From Bacteroidota bacterium (GTDB lineage Bacteria > Bacteroidota > Bacteroidia > Bacteroidales > Paludibacteraceae): DNA of 64,000 nucleotides. The translations under genes and the position numbers were made by a program. The stretch covers positions 1 to 64,000 of the forward strand of contig JAEWAN010000027.1 of the NCBI GenBank assembly GCA_023391625.1, read 5' to 3'. The notes beneath the pieces are model-generated. The model was not told the DNA's origin and ran no database searches. It saw only the letters and a program-made list of their open reading frames with translations. Below are positions 35,017-43,976 of the stretch, in pieces; positions within the stretch are counted from its first letter, which is position 1; the number at the start of each line of letters is the position of its first letter.

Positions 35017-36555
35017 ATGTTAGTCAAAACATTTGGAGCCGCTGTCCAAGGAATAACAGCGAACATCATAACCATAGAAGTAAACGTAAGCCAGGGTATA
35101 CGGTTCTTTTTAGTAGGACTACCGGATAACGCCGTAAAAGAAAGCCACGAACGTATTGCATCTGCACTGGAATATAATGGTTACAAACTTCCCCGTAAAC
35201 AGATAATCATTAACATGGCCCCGGCAGACATCAGGAAAGAAGGATCTGCATACGACCTTCCGCTCGCTATCGGAATGTTGGCCGGTTCGGAATCCATCAA
35301 ATCCGATATATTAAATCAATACATCATCATGGGAGAACTCTCGCTCGACGGAAGTTTACAACCTATTAAAGGAGTATTGCCCATTGCCATAAAAGCGCGG
35401 GAGGAAGAATTCAAAGGATTCATATTGCCCAAGCAAAACGCCAGGGAGGCTGCTGTGGTAAACAATCTGGATGTATATGGAGTAGAAAATATAAAAGAAG
35501 TTATCAACTTTATAAACGGGGAACAACAGCTAACTCCAACAATAGTAAATACACGGGAAGAATTTTTCGCCAGAGTTCATGAATATGATTTCGATTTTTC
35601 TGATGTCAAAGGCCAGGAAAATGTAAAAAGAGCAATGGAAGTGGCTGCAGCCGGAGGACACAACATCATTATGATAGGCCCTCCCGGAGCTGGTAAATCT
35701 ATGTTAGCCAAACGACTGCCCTCGATTCTCCCCCCACTGACTCTTCACGAAGCACTGGAAACCACCAAAATACATTCTGTTGCCGGTAAAGTGGACAGCA
35801 ACACATCATTAATAGCACAACGCCCTTTCAGAAGCCCGCATCATACCATTTCCGATGTTGCTTTAGTGGGAGGAGGAGCCTTTCCGCAACCGGGTGAAAT
35901 TTCCCTGGCGCATAACGGAGTGTTATTTTTGGATGAATTGCCCGAGTTCAAGCGCACGGTGCTGGAAGTCATGAGACAACCTCTGGAAGATCGAAAAATT
36001 TGCATTTCAAGAGCGAAATTCACTATTGACTATCCGGCCAGCTTTATGCTTGTTGCTTCCATGAATCCATGTCCTTGCGGTTATTATAATCATCCGGATA
36101 AACAGTGTACCTGCCCTCCCGGAGCTGTACAGAAATATCTGAATCGAATCTCCGGCCCACTACTTGACCGCATAGACATACACATAGAAATAGTTCCGGT
36201 ACCTTTTGAAAAACTATCGGAGGTACAAAATTCCGAAAACAGTGAAAAAATACGGGAACGTGTAATAAGGGCACGGGAAATACAAACCCAAAGGTTCAGC
36301 CAGACAGACGGGATTTACTGCAATGCACAAATGACATCCAAACTCCAGCAAAAATATGCCACACCAGATAAAGCAGGACTGGATTTGCTCAAAAATGCCA
36401 TGTTACGTTTAAATCTTTCGGCACGTGCATATGACAGGATATTAAAAGTAGCCCGCACCATAGCAGACCTGGATAATTCAGAAAAAATACTCTCACATCA
36501 TATAGCGGAAGCCATTAATTACAGGAATCTGGACAGGGAAGGATGGGCTGGATAA
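35017..36555 (+). CDS. comM: YifB/ComM family Mg chelatase-like AAA+ ATPase
   Basis: A 512-residue protein: an N-terminal Lon-like fold (about 1-170, MLVKTFGAAVQGI and VGLPDNAVKESHERI), then an AAA+ domain with Walker A GPPGAGKS at 221-228, the Walker B segment VLFLDELPEF and sensor region LVASMNPCPCGYY, and a C-terminal Mg-chelatase domain. In Vibrio and Acinetobacter ComM is a hexameric helicase that promotes branch migration in natural transformation. The wide distribution of the family leaves its job here uncertain. The open frame extends 38 codons upstream into the previous gene, but the ATG at 35017 matches the family N-terminus. Confidence 0.92.
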   Translation: MLVKTFGAAVQGITANIITIEVNVSQGIRFFLVGLPDNAVKESHERIASALEYNGYKLPRKQIIINMAPADIRKEGSAYDLPLAIGMLAGSESIKSDILNQYIIMGELSLDGSLQPIKGVLPIAIKAREEEFKGFILPKQNAREAAVVNNLDVYGVENIKEVINFINGEQQLTPTIVNTREEFFARVHEYDFDFSDVKGQENVKRAMEVAAAGGHNIIMIGPPGAGKSMLAKRLPSILPPLTLHEALETTKIHSVAGKVDSNTSLIAQRPFRSPHHTISDVALVGGGAFPQPGEISLAHNGVLFLDELPEFKRTVLEVMRQPLEDRKICISRAKFTIDYPASFMLVASMNPCPCGYYNHPDKQCTCPPGAVQKYLNRISGPLLDRIDIHIEIVPVPFEKLSEVQNSENSEKIRERVIRAREIQTQRFSQTDGIYCNAQMTSKLQQKYATPDKAGLDLLKNAMLRLNLSARAYDRILKVARTIADLDNSEKILSHHIAEAINYRNLDREGWAG

Positions 36556-36569
36556 AATAAAAACAAGAT

Positions 36570-37691
36570 ATGAAATACAAAATCCTTATTTTCCTCTATA
36601 CCGCTCTATTATGCATAGCTTGTAATGATATGCATGATTTTGAAAATCCAGCAACATTGCCCGATACAGGAAACGACTGGGGATATATGTATGTATTATG
36701 TGAAGGATTATTTAACCACAACAACAGTACATTAGCCTGTATTGATTACGATGCACACACCATGTATTACGATTTCTTCAATGAGAACGGAAATAATAAA
36801 CGTGGATTGGGAGATACGGCCAATGATATGAAAAGATATAAAAACCAACTATGGATCGTTGTATGCACCTCTTCCCAAATAGAAGTGATGGATCTGTTCT
36901 CCGGCAAATCAATCAAACAAATACCTTTTTTTAAAGAAGAAAACGGAATAAAAACGGCTCGCCAACCTCGGAATATTATCTTTCATGAAGACAAAGCTTA
37001 CGTATGTTCCTTTGACGGGACTGTATCCAGAATAAATACGATTACTTTCGAAATAGAAGCGACCACCCAATGCGGACGAAATCCGGACGGAATAGCCTAT
37101 GCTAACGGGAAACTATATATTTCTAATTCTGGAGGTCTTGATGCACAAGGAGCAGTAGGCCTTACTTATGACAACACTGTGTCCGTAGTAGATCTGAAAA
37201 CATTCAGCGAAATAAAAAAGATAGAAATCGGTATTAATCCTCATAGAATAGCGACTGACAGCGAAGGTGATATATACGTAATATCCAGGGGAAACCACGG
37301 AAATATAAAAGCCCGGCTTCATTTAATCAGCAGCCAGACAGACACTCTAATAAAAACGTTTGACGATTTGGATGCCGTAAATCTTGTTATTGAAAATGAC
37401 ATCGCCTATATGTACAACTATGATATTACAGATAACACATATTGGATCAAAACATTTGACTGCAAGGAAGAGAAAGTCTTATCCGGACATTTTATTGCCG
37501 ACGCAACCGAGTTAATCTGTCCTTTCGGCATCTATGTTCATCCAATAACCGGAGATGTTTTTATCAGCGATGTAAAAGATTACACTACTTGGGGAGACAT
37601 TTTTTGCTTTACTAAAGAGGGAAAACTCAGATATAAAATAGAAGAAGTAGGACTAAACCCCAACACTTTTCTGTTTGTACAAAATGAATAA
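36570..37691 (+). CDS. Lipoprotein with YncE-like beta-propeller
   Basis: A 373-residue lipoprotein. The signal peptide ends in LLCIAC, with C18 as the lipidated residue. The body contains repeated four-strand units of propeller type (NTITFEIEATTQCGRNPDG, VSVVDLKTFSEIKKIEIG, IATDSEGDIYVISRG), resembling YncE/DUF5074 proteins of Bacteroidales that often sit next to nutrient receptors. Binding partner unknown; no SusC/SusD pair is adjacent. It starts 14 bases after comM and is followed by a 184-base gap with the kdgK promoter. Confidence 0.78.
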   Translation: MKYKILIFLYTALLCIACNDMHDFENPATLPDTGNDWGYMYVLCEGLFNHNNSTLACIDYDAHTMYYDFFNENGNNKRGLGDTANDMKRYKNQLWIVVCTSSQIEVMDLFSGKSIKQIPFFKEENGIKTARQPRNIIFHEDKAYVCSFDGTVSRINTITFEIEATTQCGRNPDGIAYANGKLYISNSGGLDAQGAVGLTYDNTVSVVDLKTFSEIKKIEIGINPHRIATDSEGDIYVISRGNHGNIKARLHLISSQTDTLIKTFDDLDAVNLVIENDIAYMYNYDITDNTYWIKTFDCKEEKVLSGHFIADATELICPFGIYVHPITGDVFISDVKDYTTWGDIFCFTKEGKLRYKIEEVGLNPNTFLFVQNE

Positions 37692-37815
37692 CACGTTTTC
37701 ATATTATGCGTAAATAACAAATAATCATCAAATATTGCAATGAAAAAATCAATCTTTGGATTATTTTATCTGAAAATATGAACCATTTTCCCCCCACACA
37801 TTAAAATTATTGCAG

Positions 37816-37823
37816 TACTTTTG
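37816..37823 (+). promoter_or_regulatory. Putative -7 element of the kdgK-eda-EIIC-kduI operon
   Basis: TACTTTTG matches TAnnTTTG, 52 bases before the kdgK ATG. A good -33 element is not seen, which can indicate dependence on an activator. No sequence-specific operator was recognised in the gap. Confidence 0.5.
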
Positions 37824-37875
37824 ACAGTTGAAATAAAAAATATATCATTATAAAATATTATTATATCAATTAACG

Positions 37876-38901
37876 ATGAGTAAAAAAATTGTTACTTTAG
37901 GAGAAATCATGCTACGGTTATCAACACCGGGCAATACACGTTTTGTTCAATCTGATATTTTTGATGTTGTATATGGTGGCGGTGAAGCAAATGTTGCTGT
38001 AAGCTGTGCTAATTACGGGCATGAAGCTTATTTTGTTACAAAACTTCCTAAACATGAAATAGGTCAGTCTGCAGTAAATGCGCTACGTAAGTATGGAGTA
38101 AAAACTGATTATATCGTACGGGGAGGCGACCGGGTAGGTATTTATTATCTGGAAAGCGGAGCTTCCATGCGCCCCAGTAAAGTGATTTATGACCGGGCAC
38201 ATTCTGCTATAGCAGAAGCTGTTCCTGCTGATTTCGATTTCGATGCCATTATGGAAGGAGCCGACTGGTTCCACTGGTCTGGTATCACCCCTGCTATTTC
38301 CGATCAGGCAGCCGAGCTGACAAAACTTGCATGCGAAGCAGCTAAACGTCACGGAGTAACTGTATCTGTTGACTTAAACTTCCGCAAGAAACTTTGGACT
38401 AAAGAAAAAGCACAATCTATCATGCGTCCATTAATGCAATACGTAGACGTATGCATAGGCAATGAAGAAGACGCAGAACTATGCCTCGGATTCAAACCGG
38501 ATGCCAATGTAGAAGCAGGTCATACGGATGCAGAAGGATATAAAGGCATTTTTACCCAGATGGCAAAAGAATTTGGCTTTAAATACGTTATCTCTACATT
38601 GCGGGAATCTTTCTCTGCCAGCCACAATGGATGGAAAGCTATGATATACAACGGAAAAGAATTTTATACCTCAAAACGTTATGACATCAGTCCTATCATT
38701 GACCGCGTAGGAGGAGGCGATTCATTCTCCGGAGGTATCATCCACGGATTATTAACCAAACCTAATCAGGAAGAAGCCCTGGAGTTTGCAGTAGCGGCAT
38801 CTGCATTAAAACATACCATTAACGGAGACTTCAACCTTGTTTCTGTAGAAGAAGTAGAAGCTCTTGCCGGAGGAGATGCAAGCGGACGCGTTCAACGCTA
38901 A
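37876..38901 (+). CDS. kdgK: 2-keto-3-deoxygluconate kinase
   Basis: A 341-residue PfkB-family sugar kinase. It shows YGGGEANVAVSCANYGHE for sugar binding, GDRVGIYYLESGASMRPSK with RPSKVIYDRAHSA, a pattern typical of KDG kinases, and RVGGGDSFSGG with catalytic base D282. It phosphorylates KDG to KDPG, the substrate of Eda, whose gene follows after 59 bases. It has no signal peptide and is cytoplasmic. It is the first gene of the uronate operon. Confidence 0.93.
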   Translation: MSKKIVTLGEIMLRLSTPGNTRFVQSDIFDVVYGGGEANVAVSCANYGHEAYFVTKLPKHEIGQSAVNALRKYGVKTDYIVRGGDRVGIYYLESGASMRPSKVIYDRAHSAIAEAVPADFDFDAIMEGADWFHWSGITPAISDQAAELTKLACEAAKRHGVTVSVDLNFRKKLWTKEKAQSIMRPLMQYVDVCIGNEEDAELCLGFKPDANVEAGHTDAEGYKGIFTQMAKEFGFKYVISTLRESFSASHNGWKAMIYNGKEFYTSKRYDISPIIDRVGGGDSFSGGIIHGLLTKPNQEEALEFAVAASALKHTINGDFNLVSVEEVEALAGGDASGRVQR

Positions 38902-38960
38902 ACAGTTTATAAAAAGCACATTATATAACAAAGGAAGAAACAAGCTAAAAATATAAACAC

Positions 38961-39623
38961 ATGAAATTCAATAAGATTCAGGTTTTATCAGCTATGTCTG
39001 AAACAGGAATGGTTCCTGTTTTCTATAACAAAGACATAGAAATAGCAAAAAATGTATTAAAAGCCTGCTATGAAGGAGGAGTTCGTGCCTTCGAATTTAC
39101 AAACCGAGGAGACTTCGCACACGAAGTTTTCGGTGAATTAGTAAAATTTGCAACCCGGGAATGTCCGGAAATGATATTGGGAGTAGGTTCTATTGTTGAA
39201 CCGGCAGCCGCTTCTTTATACATTCAACTAGGAGCAAATTTTATAGTAGGTCCTCTATTCAATCCGGAAGTGGCAAAAATATGTAACCGCCGCTTAGTAC
39301 CCTATACACCGGGTTGTGGTTCCGTATCAGAAGTAGGTTTTGCACAAGAAGCCGGTTGTGACCTTTGCAAGGTATTCCCGGGCGACGTATTAGGCCCTAA
39401 TTTTGTAAAAGGCCTTAAAGCACCCATGCCATGGTCTATGATCATGGTAACAGGAGGTGTAAAACCAGAAGAATCAAACCTAAAAGGATGGTTTAGCGCC
39501 GGAGTTACTTGCGTTGGTATGGGTTCTAACCTGTTCCCTGCTGATATGATCAAAAATCAGGATTGGAACGGAATCACAGAGCTATGTAAAAATGCTTTGG
39601 CAATCATCAAGAAAATAAGATAA
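38961..39623 (+). CDS. eda: KDPG / 4-hydroxy-2-oxoglutarate aldolase
   Basis: A 220-residue class I aldolase of the KDPG family. The Schiff-base lysine is K137 in AGCDLCKVFPGD; GVGSIVEPAAA and MVTGGVKPEESN supply the phosphate-binding loops. It splits KDPG into pyruvate and glyceraldehyde-3-phosphate, completing the pathway started by KdgK. It lies between kdgK and the EIIC gene, with gaps of 59 and 57 bases. Confidence 0.93.
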   Translation: MKFNKIQVLSAMSETGMVPVFYNKDIEIAKNVLKACYEGGVRAFEFTNRGDFAHEVFGELVKFATRECPEMILGVGSIVEPAAASLYIQLGANFIVGPLFNPEVAKICNRRLVPYTPGCGSVSEVGFAQEAGCDLCKVFPGDVLGPNFVKGLKAPMPWSMIMVTGGVKPEESNLKGWFSAGVTCVGMGSNLFPADMIKNQDWNGITELCKNALAIIKKIR

Positions 39624-39680
39624 TCATCTTATTACTAAGATATAAAAACAAAAAGATTAACATTTTATCTAATTAAAAAT

Positions 39681-41261
39681 ATGGAAGAAGCTCTTGTTCT
39701 TGACACAATTCACAATTCACAGATTCTGCTCGCTCCCGATTCAACTTTAGCTTTAAGTACAGAAGTCATTTCAAGTACCCCTGAAGTTAACGAAACTTTT
39801 TTCAGTGCTATCGAGGGAGGACTAAAGTATTTAAACTCTCTTGGTGGAGCAATTATGATGCCTATTATCTTTACGATATTAGGAGTATGCATTGGAATCA
39901 AATTCGGGAAAGCACTGAAAAGCGGTTTGCTTGTTGGAGTCGGATTTGTAGGGTTGGGAATCATAACCCAGCTTCTTACAGACTCATTAGGCCCTATTTT
40001 ATATGAACTTATAGAAAATTATGGTTTAAATATACAAATATTTGATATGGGTTGGCCTGCAGCTGCGGGTATTGCATACAATACTTCAATCGGTATATTT
40101 ATCATACCTGTTTGTCTTGGAGTGAACCTAATTATGTTACTTACCAGAACGACCAAAACCGTAAATATAGATTTATGGAATTACTGGCATTTTGCATTTA
40201 TAGGCGCATTGGCATATTTTGCCACAGACAATATCCTATGGGGATTCTTTGCTGCAATTATTTGCTACATCATCACAATGATCATAGCTGATTACACCGC
40301 CCCTAAATTCCAGAAATATTATGACAAAATGGATGGCATATCAATTCCACAACCTTTCTGTGCCGGATATGTGCCTTTTGCCATGGCTATAGACAAAGGA
40401 TTAGATAAAATACCTGGTATCAATAAAATAAAAATTGATGCTGAAGGAATGAAGAAAAAATTTGGGTTATTGGGAGAACCCCTATTTTTAGGAGTTATGG
40501 TAGGGCTACTAATAGGTATTTGTGCAAAAGTTCCTGAAATCATTGCTGCTACAGATAAAGTTGAAGCAATAAAAATTGCTCTTAAAAGTACCTTAGGACT
40601 AGGAATAAAAATGGGAGCTGTAATGGAATTAATTCCTCGTATTACAAGCCTGTTCATTGAAGGATTATTACCAATAGCAGAAGCAACCAAACAACTGATA
40701 GCAAGAAAGTTCAAAAAAAGTGCGGGCTTAAATATAGGTATGAGCCCTGCATTAGTCATAGGACATCCTACTACTTTGGTAGTTTCACTATTATTGATAC
40801 CTGCAATCCTACTTTTATCTGTAATTTTACCCGGAAATAAATTTCTTCCATTAGCTTCATTAGCAGGATTGTTCTATCTATTTCCACTAATATTACCTAT
40901 TACAAAAGGAAATGTATTTAAAACATTTATCATTGGACTTATATTTTTAGTAGGTGGAGTATATATTGCAACCAACCTTGCTCCATACTTTACTTTAGCT
41001 GCACATGATGTATATGCTATGACAGGGGATGCTTCTGTAAAAATTCCGGACGGATTTGAATACGCAGCTTCCATTGACTTTGCAGCAAGCCCGTTCACAT
41101 GGATTATATTCCATATGACAAGAAGCATCAAAATTATAGGTCCAATTGTTCTGACATTACTAACCGTATTGCTTATGGTTTGGAATCGTAATCGTATTGT
41201 CAAACAAAATACTGCTTTCAACGAACAAGAAGCAGCTAACGAAACAGACGAGATAAAATAA
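39681..41261 (+). CDS. PTS galactitol-family EIIC membrane protein, without EIIA/EIIB
   Basis: A 526-residue polytopic protein of the EIIC-Gat (GatC/SgcC) family: LNSLGGAIMMPIIFTILG, FGKALKSGLLVGVGFVGLG, DMGWPAAAGIAYNT, FCAGYVPFAMAIDKGLDKIP and IGMSPALVIGHPTT are characteristic. About ten or more membrane segments are seen. The first about 45 residues are an extension not expected in the family. EIIC proteins normally carry sugar across the membrane for phosphorylation by EIIB, EIIA, HPr and EI; none is encoded in this window. Between eda and kduI it most likely imports a uronate-derived keto sugar, possibly without phosphorylation; this is inference. Confidence 0.85.
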   Translation: MEEALVLDTIHNSQILLAPDSTLALSTEVISSTPEVNETFFSAIEGGLKYLNSLGGAIMMPIIFTILGVCIGIKFGKALKSGLLVGVGFVGLGIITQLLTDSLGPILYELIENYGLNIQIFDMGWPAAAGIAYNTSIGIFIIPVCLGVNLIMLLTRTTKTVNIDLWNYWHFAFIGALAYFATDNILWGFFAAIICYIITMIIADYTAPKFQKYYDKMDGISIPQPFCAGYVPFAMAIDKGLDKIPGINKIKIDAEGMKKKFGLLGEPLFLGVMVGLLIGICAKVPEIIAATDKVEAIKIALKSTLGLGIKMGAVMELIPRITSLFIEGLLPIAEATKQLIARKFKKSAGLNIGMSPALVIGHPTTLVVSLLLIPAILLLSVILPGNKFLPLASLAGLFYLFPLILPITKGNVFKTFIIGLIFLVGGVYIATNLAPYFTLAAHDVYAMTGDASVKIPDGFEYAASIDFAASPFTWIIFHMTRSIKIIGPIVLTLLTVLLMVWNRNRIVKQNTAFNEQEAANETDEIK

Positions 41262-41297
41262 CAAAATCAATATCAACTAAAATATAAATTAATTATT

Positions 41298-42197
41298 ATG
41301 AAGAAAATTTTTCTGATAGTAGCTATTGCTACTTCATCTCTTCTGGTTTCTGCACAGAAAGTCAACTATGAAGTCAGATATTCTGCCCATCCGGAAGATT
41401 TCAAATCTTATGACACAGAACGTATCCGTAAGGACTTCTTAATGGAAACCGTATTTGCAAATGACGAGATCAACATGGTTTATTCTATGTATGACCGTTT
41501 TATAGTCGGTGGAGCTCTTCCTGTATCTGCAACTTTGAAACTGGAAACTATTGATCCATTAAAAGCACCTAACTTTTTACACCGTCGCGAGTTAGGTATT
41601 ATCAATGTAGGAGGTCCGGGTAAAGTAAAAGTTGGAAACAAAGAATACACTCTTAACTTCAAAGAAGCTCTTTACGTAGGAAGCGGTGATCACGAAGTAA
41701 GCTTTACTTCTACTGATTCATCTAATCCGGCTAAATTTTACTTCAACTCAGCTCCGGCACATCACTCATATCCGGTAAAAAAAATCACGCTGAAAGAAGC
41801 TAATGTAATTAAAGCAGGTTCTTTGGAAGAATCAAACGCACGTACCATCAATCAGTTGATCGTAAAAGAAACAGTACAGGTATGCCAGCTTCAAATGGGA
41901 CTAACTGAACTGGAACCAGGTAGTGTATGGAACACAATGCCGGCGCATACGCACATCCGTCGTATGGAAGCATATTTCTATTTCAACGTTCCGGAAGGTC
42001 AGGCCGTGTGTCACTATATGGGAGAACCGAAAGAAACCCGCCACATCTGGGTACATAATGAACAAGCCGTATTCTCTCCGGAATGGTCTATCCACTCTGG
42101 ATCAGGTACAAGCAACTACATATTCATATGGGGTATGGCCGGAGAAAATCTGGACTATGGCGACATGGATATAGTAAAACCATTGGATCTTGAATAA
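41298..42197 (+). CDS. kduI: 5-keto-4-deoxyuronate isomerase KduI with an export signal
   Basis: A 299-residue protein whose residues 20-299 match KduI over the full length (YDRFIVGG, HRRELGIINVGG, GLTELEPGSVWNTMPAHTH, MAGENLDYGDMD). The metal ligands H217, H219, E224 and H266 correspond to E. coli H196, H198, E203 and H245. Residues 1-19 form a typical signal peptide (MKKIF, a hydrophobic core, VSA before Q), and the predicted mature length of 280 agrees with the usual 278 of the cytoplasmic enzyme. It converts 5-keto-4-deoxyuronate to 3-deoxy-hexodiulosonate. It is the last gene of the operon, 36 bases after the EIIC gene. Confidence 0.93.
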   Translation: MKKIFLIVAIATSSLLVSAQKVNYEVRYSAHPEDFKSYDTERIRKDFLMETVFANDEINMVYSMYDRFIVGGALPVSATLKLETIDPLKAPNFLHRRELGIINVGGPGKVKVGNKEYTLNFKEALYVGSGDHEVSFTSTDSSNPAKFYFNSAPAHHSYPVKKITLKEANVIKAGSLEESNARTINQLIVKETVQVCQLQMGLTELEPGSVWNTMPAHTHIRRMEAYFYFNVPEGQAVCHYMGEPKETRHIWVHNEQAVFSPEWSIHSGSGTSNYIFIWGMAGENLDYGDMDIVKPLDLE

Positions 42198-42219
42198 TCA
42201 GAAATGCAATAATCAACAG

Positions 42220-42250
42220 AAAAGGGATAGTCTATAAGATTATCCCTTTT
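42220..42250 (+). terminator. Terminator of the kdgK-kduI operon
   Basis: A perfect 10-bp inverted repeat (42220-42229 and 42241-42250) ending in a run of five T lies 23 bases beyond the kduI stop codon. Confidence 0.72.
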
Positions 42251-42338
42251 TCATTGCAATCTGCGATTATACCGATTACATTTTGGTTACATTTATCACT
42301 TTTCAAGTCAAACAATCGGCAGATTACTTTATTTTTTG

Positions 42339-42346
42339 TAATTTTG
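42339..42346 (+). promoter_or_regulatory. Putative -7 element of hisG
   Basis: TAATTTTG matches TAnnTTTG, 20 bases before the preferred hisG ATG. It lies inside the longer open frame starting at 42283, which supports the shorter hisG. Confidence 0.58.
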
Positions 42347-42366
42347 TGCGTCAAAAAATTAGAAAT

Positions 42367-43218
42367 ATGTTAAGAATAGCTATTCAAACCAAAGGACGAT
42401 TACACGAAGACACTATGTCATTGCTTGCAGAAGCAGGTATCAAATTAGAACAAAGCAAACGTTTGCTATTAATTCCTTCACGGAATTTTCCAATCGAAGT
42501 TTTATTTCTCCGGGATGATGATATACCTCAGTCTGTAGCCGACGGAGTGGCTGATATAGGTATTGTTGGTGAAAACGAATATGCAGAAAAAAAGAAAGAC
42601 GTAAATATCGTAAAACGACTGGGATTCAGTAAATGCCGTTTATCTTTAGCTATTCCCAAAGAAGAAGAATATAACGATCCGTCCTGGTTCAATAATAAAG
42701 TGATTGCGACTTCTTACCCGGAAATATTATCTGATTTTATTAAGAAAAATAATATCAATGCCAATATACATGTAATTACCGGTTCTGTTGAAATTGCTCC
42801 CGGTATCGGATTAGCTGATGCTATTTTTGATATTGTAAGTTCCGGAAGTACTTTAGTAACTAACCACCTAAAAGAAGTTGAGGTTGTCATGCAATCAGAA
42901 GCGCTGCTTATAGCCAATAAAAATCTGACTGCAGAAAAACAAGAGGTGCTTGACGAACTATTGTTCAGAATGGAAGCCGTTCAACTGGCTGAGGACAAAA
43001 AATACGTGCTGATGAATATCCCTAACGACAATCTGGAGAAAATCATTGAAATACTACCCGGAATGAAAAGTCCTACCATCATGCCGTTGGCTAAAGAAGG
43101 ATGGAGTTCATTACACGTGGTTATAGATGAAAAAAGATTCTGGGATATTATTGGAAAACTTAAAAATATGGGAGCTGAAAGCATATTGGTTATGCCGATA
43201 GAAAAAATGATCCCATAA
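42367..43218 (+). CDS. hisG: ATP phosphoribosyltransferase, long form
   Basis: A 283-residue HisG, first enzyme of histidine biosynthesis, joining ATP and PRPP. MLRIAIQTKGRLHEDTMSLL is the standard start; GVADIGIVGENEYAE and ADAIFDIVSSGSTLVTN mark the catalytic domain, and the C-terminal ACT-like domain (about 210-283, SPTIMPLAKEGWSSLHVV) makes it the long, histidine-inhibited form that does not need HisZ. In many Bacteroidales hisG leads hisD, hisC and hisB; here coaX follows instead, 29 bases later. Confidence 0.95.
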   Translation: MLRIAIQTKGRLHEDTMSLLAEAGIKLEQSKRLLLIPSRNFPIEVLFLRDDDIPQSVADGVADIGIVGENEYAEKKKDVNIVKRLGFSKCRLSLAIPKEEEYNDPSWFNNKVIATSYPEILSDFIKKNNINANIHVITGSVEIAPGIGLADAIFDIVSSGSTLVTNHLKEVEVVMQSEALLIANKNLTAEKQEVLDELLFRMEAVQLAEDKKYVLMNIPNDNLEKIIEILPGMKSPTIMPLAKEGWSSLHVVIDEKRFWDIIGKLKNMGAESILVMPIEKMIP

Positions 43219-43247
43219 ATTTCTGGATTCTCATTAAATAAAAAATC

Positions 43248-43976
43248 ATGCAGCTTTGTATTGACCAGGGAAACTCATCAACCAAAATAGGGCTATTTGA
43301 TAAAGACCATCTGGTAGGACACAAAGCTGTTGCTCACTTTGGCGAAGAGGAGATAGAATTTCTCTTCAACAAATATGAAATTACCCAGACCATTTTATCC
43401 AGCGTTACATTACGTCACGACAGAATAATATCTCTTCTGGAACAAAAAAGTCCGTTTTTTATTGAACTTACTCATTTAACGCCTATTCCAATAAAAAACG
43501 AATATGCGACACCTGAAACATTAGGCAAAGACCGGCTGGCTGGAGTTGTGGGGGCTGCATACCTGGAACCGGGAAAAGATATTCTAGTAATTGATGCCGG
43601 CTCTGCCATTACTTATGATTTCATCAACAGAAATGGCATATACATGGGAGGTAACATATCACCAGGTTTGGATATACGGTTTAAAGCATTACATGATTAT
43701 ACCCAGAAATTACCTTTGGAAAAAGCAGGAGAAACCAATCTGTTTTTAGGGAATAACACCCATACTGCAATCCGCTCAGGAGTTGTTTATGGCATTGTTT
43801 TCGAGATAGATGGCTATATTTGCGAATTAAAAAAAGAATATCCGGAGCTTTCAACTTTTTTAACAGGAGGTAGCACATTTTACTTTGCCAATAAGCTAAA
43901 AAATGCCATCTTTGCAAACAGAAATTTAATATTAATTGGATTAAACCGCATCCTTCAGTATAATGTACAAAAATAA
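43248..43976 (+). CDS. coaX: Type III pantothenate kinase
   Basis: A 242-residue CoaX, the first committed step of CoA synthesis. The ASKHA-fold motifs are LCIDQGNSSTKIGLFD near the N-terminus and VIDAGSAITYDFI in the middle, with GGNISPGLDIRF and FLTGGSTFYF later. The first acidic residue D6 and central D are retained. Its last 14 bases overlap the next gene, implying coupled translation. It probably shares the hisG transcript. Confidence 0.93.
   Translation: MQLCIDQGNSSTKIGLFDKDHLVGHKAVAHFGEEEIEFLFNKYEITQTILSSVTLRHDRIISLLEQKSPFFIELTHLTPIPIKNEYATPETLGKDRLAGVVGAAYLEPGKDILVIDAGSAITYDFINRNGIYMGGNISPGLDIRFKALHDYTQKLPLEKAGETNLFLGNNTHTAIRSGVVYGIVFEIDGYICELKKEYPELSTFLTGGSTFYFANKLKNAIFANRNLILIGLNRILQYNVQK

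Noticed and set aside
37692..37875. A possible PUL with SusC/SusD around the uronate operon
   Set aside because: No SusC, SusD, polysaccharide lyase or glycoside hydrolase is present on either side; only a propeller lipoprotein precedes the operon.
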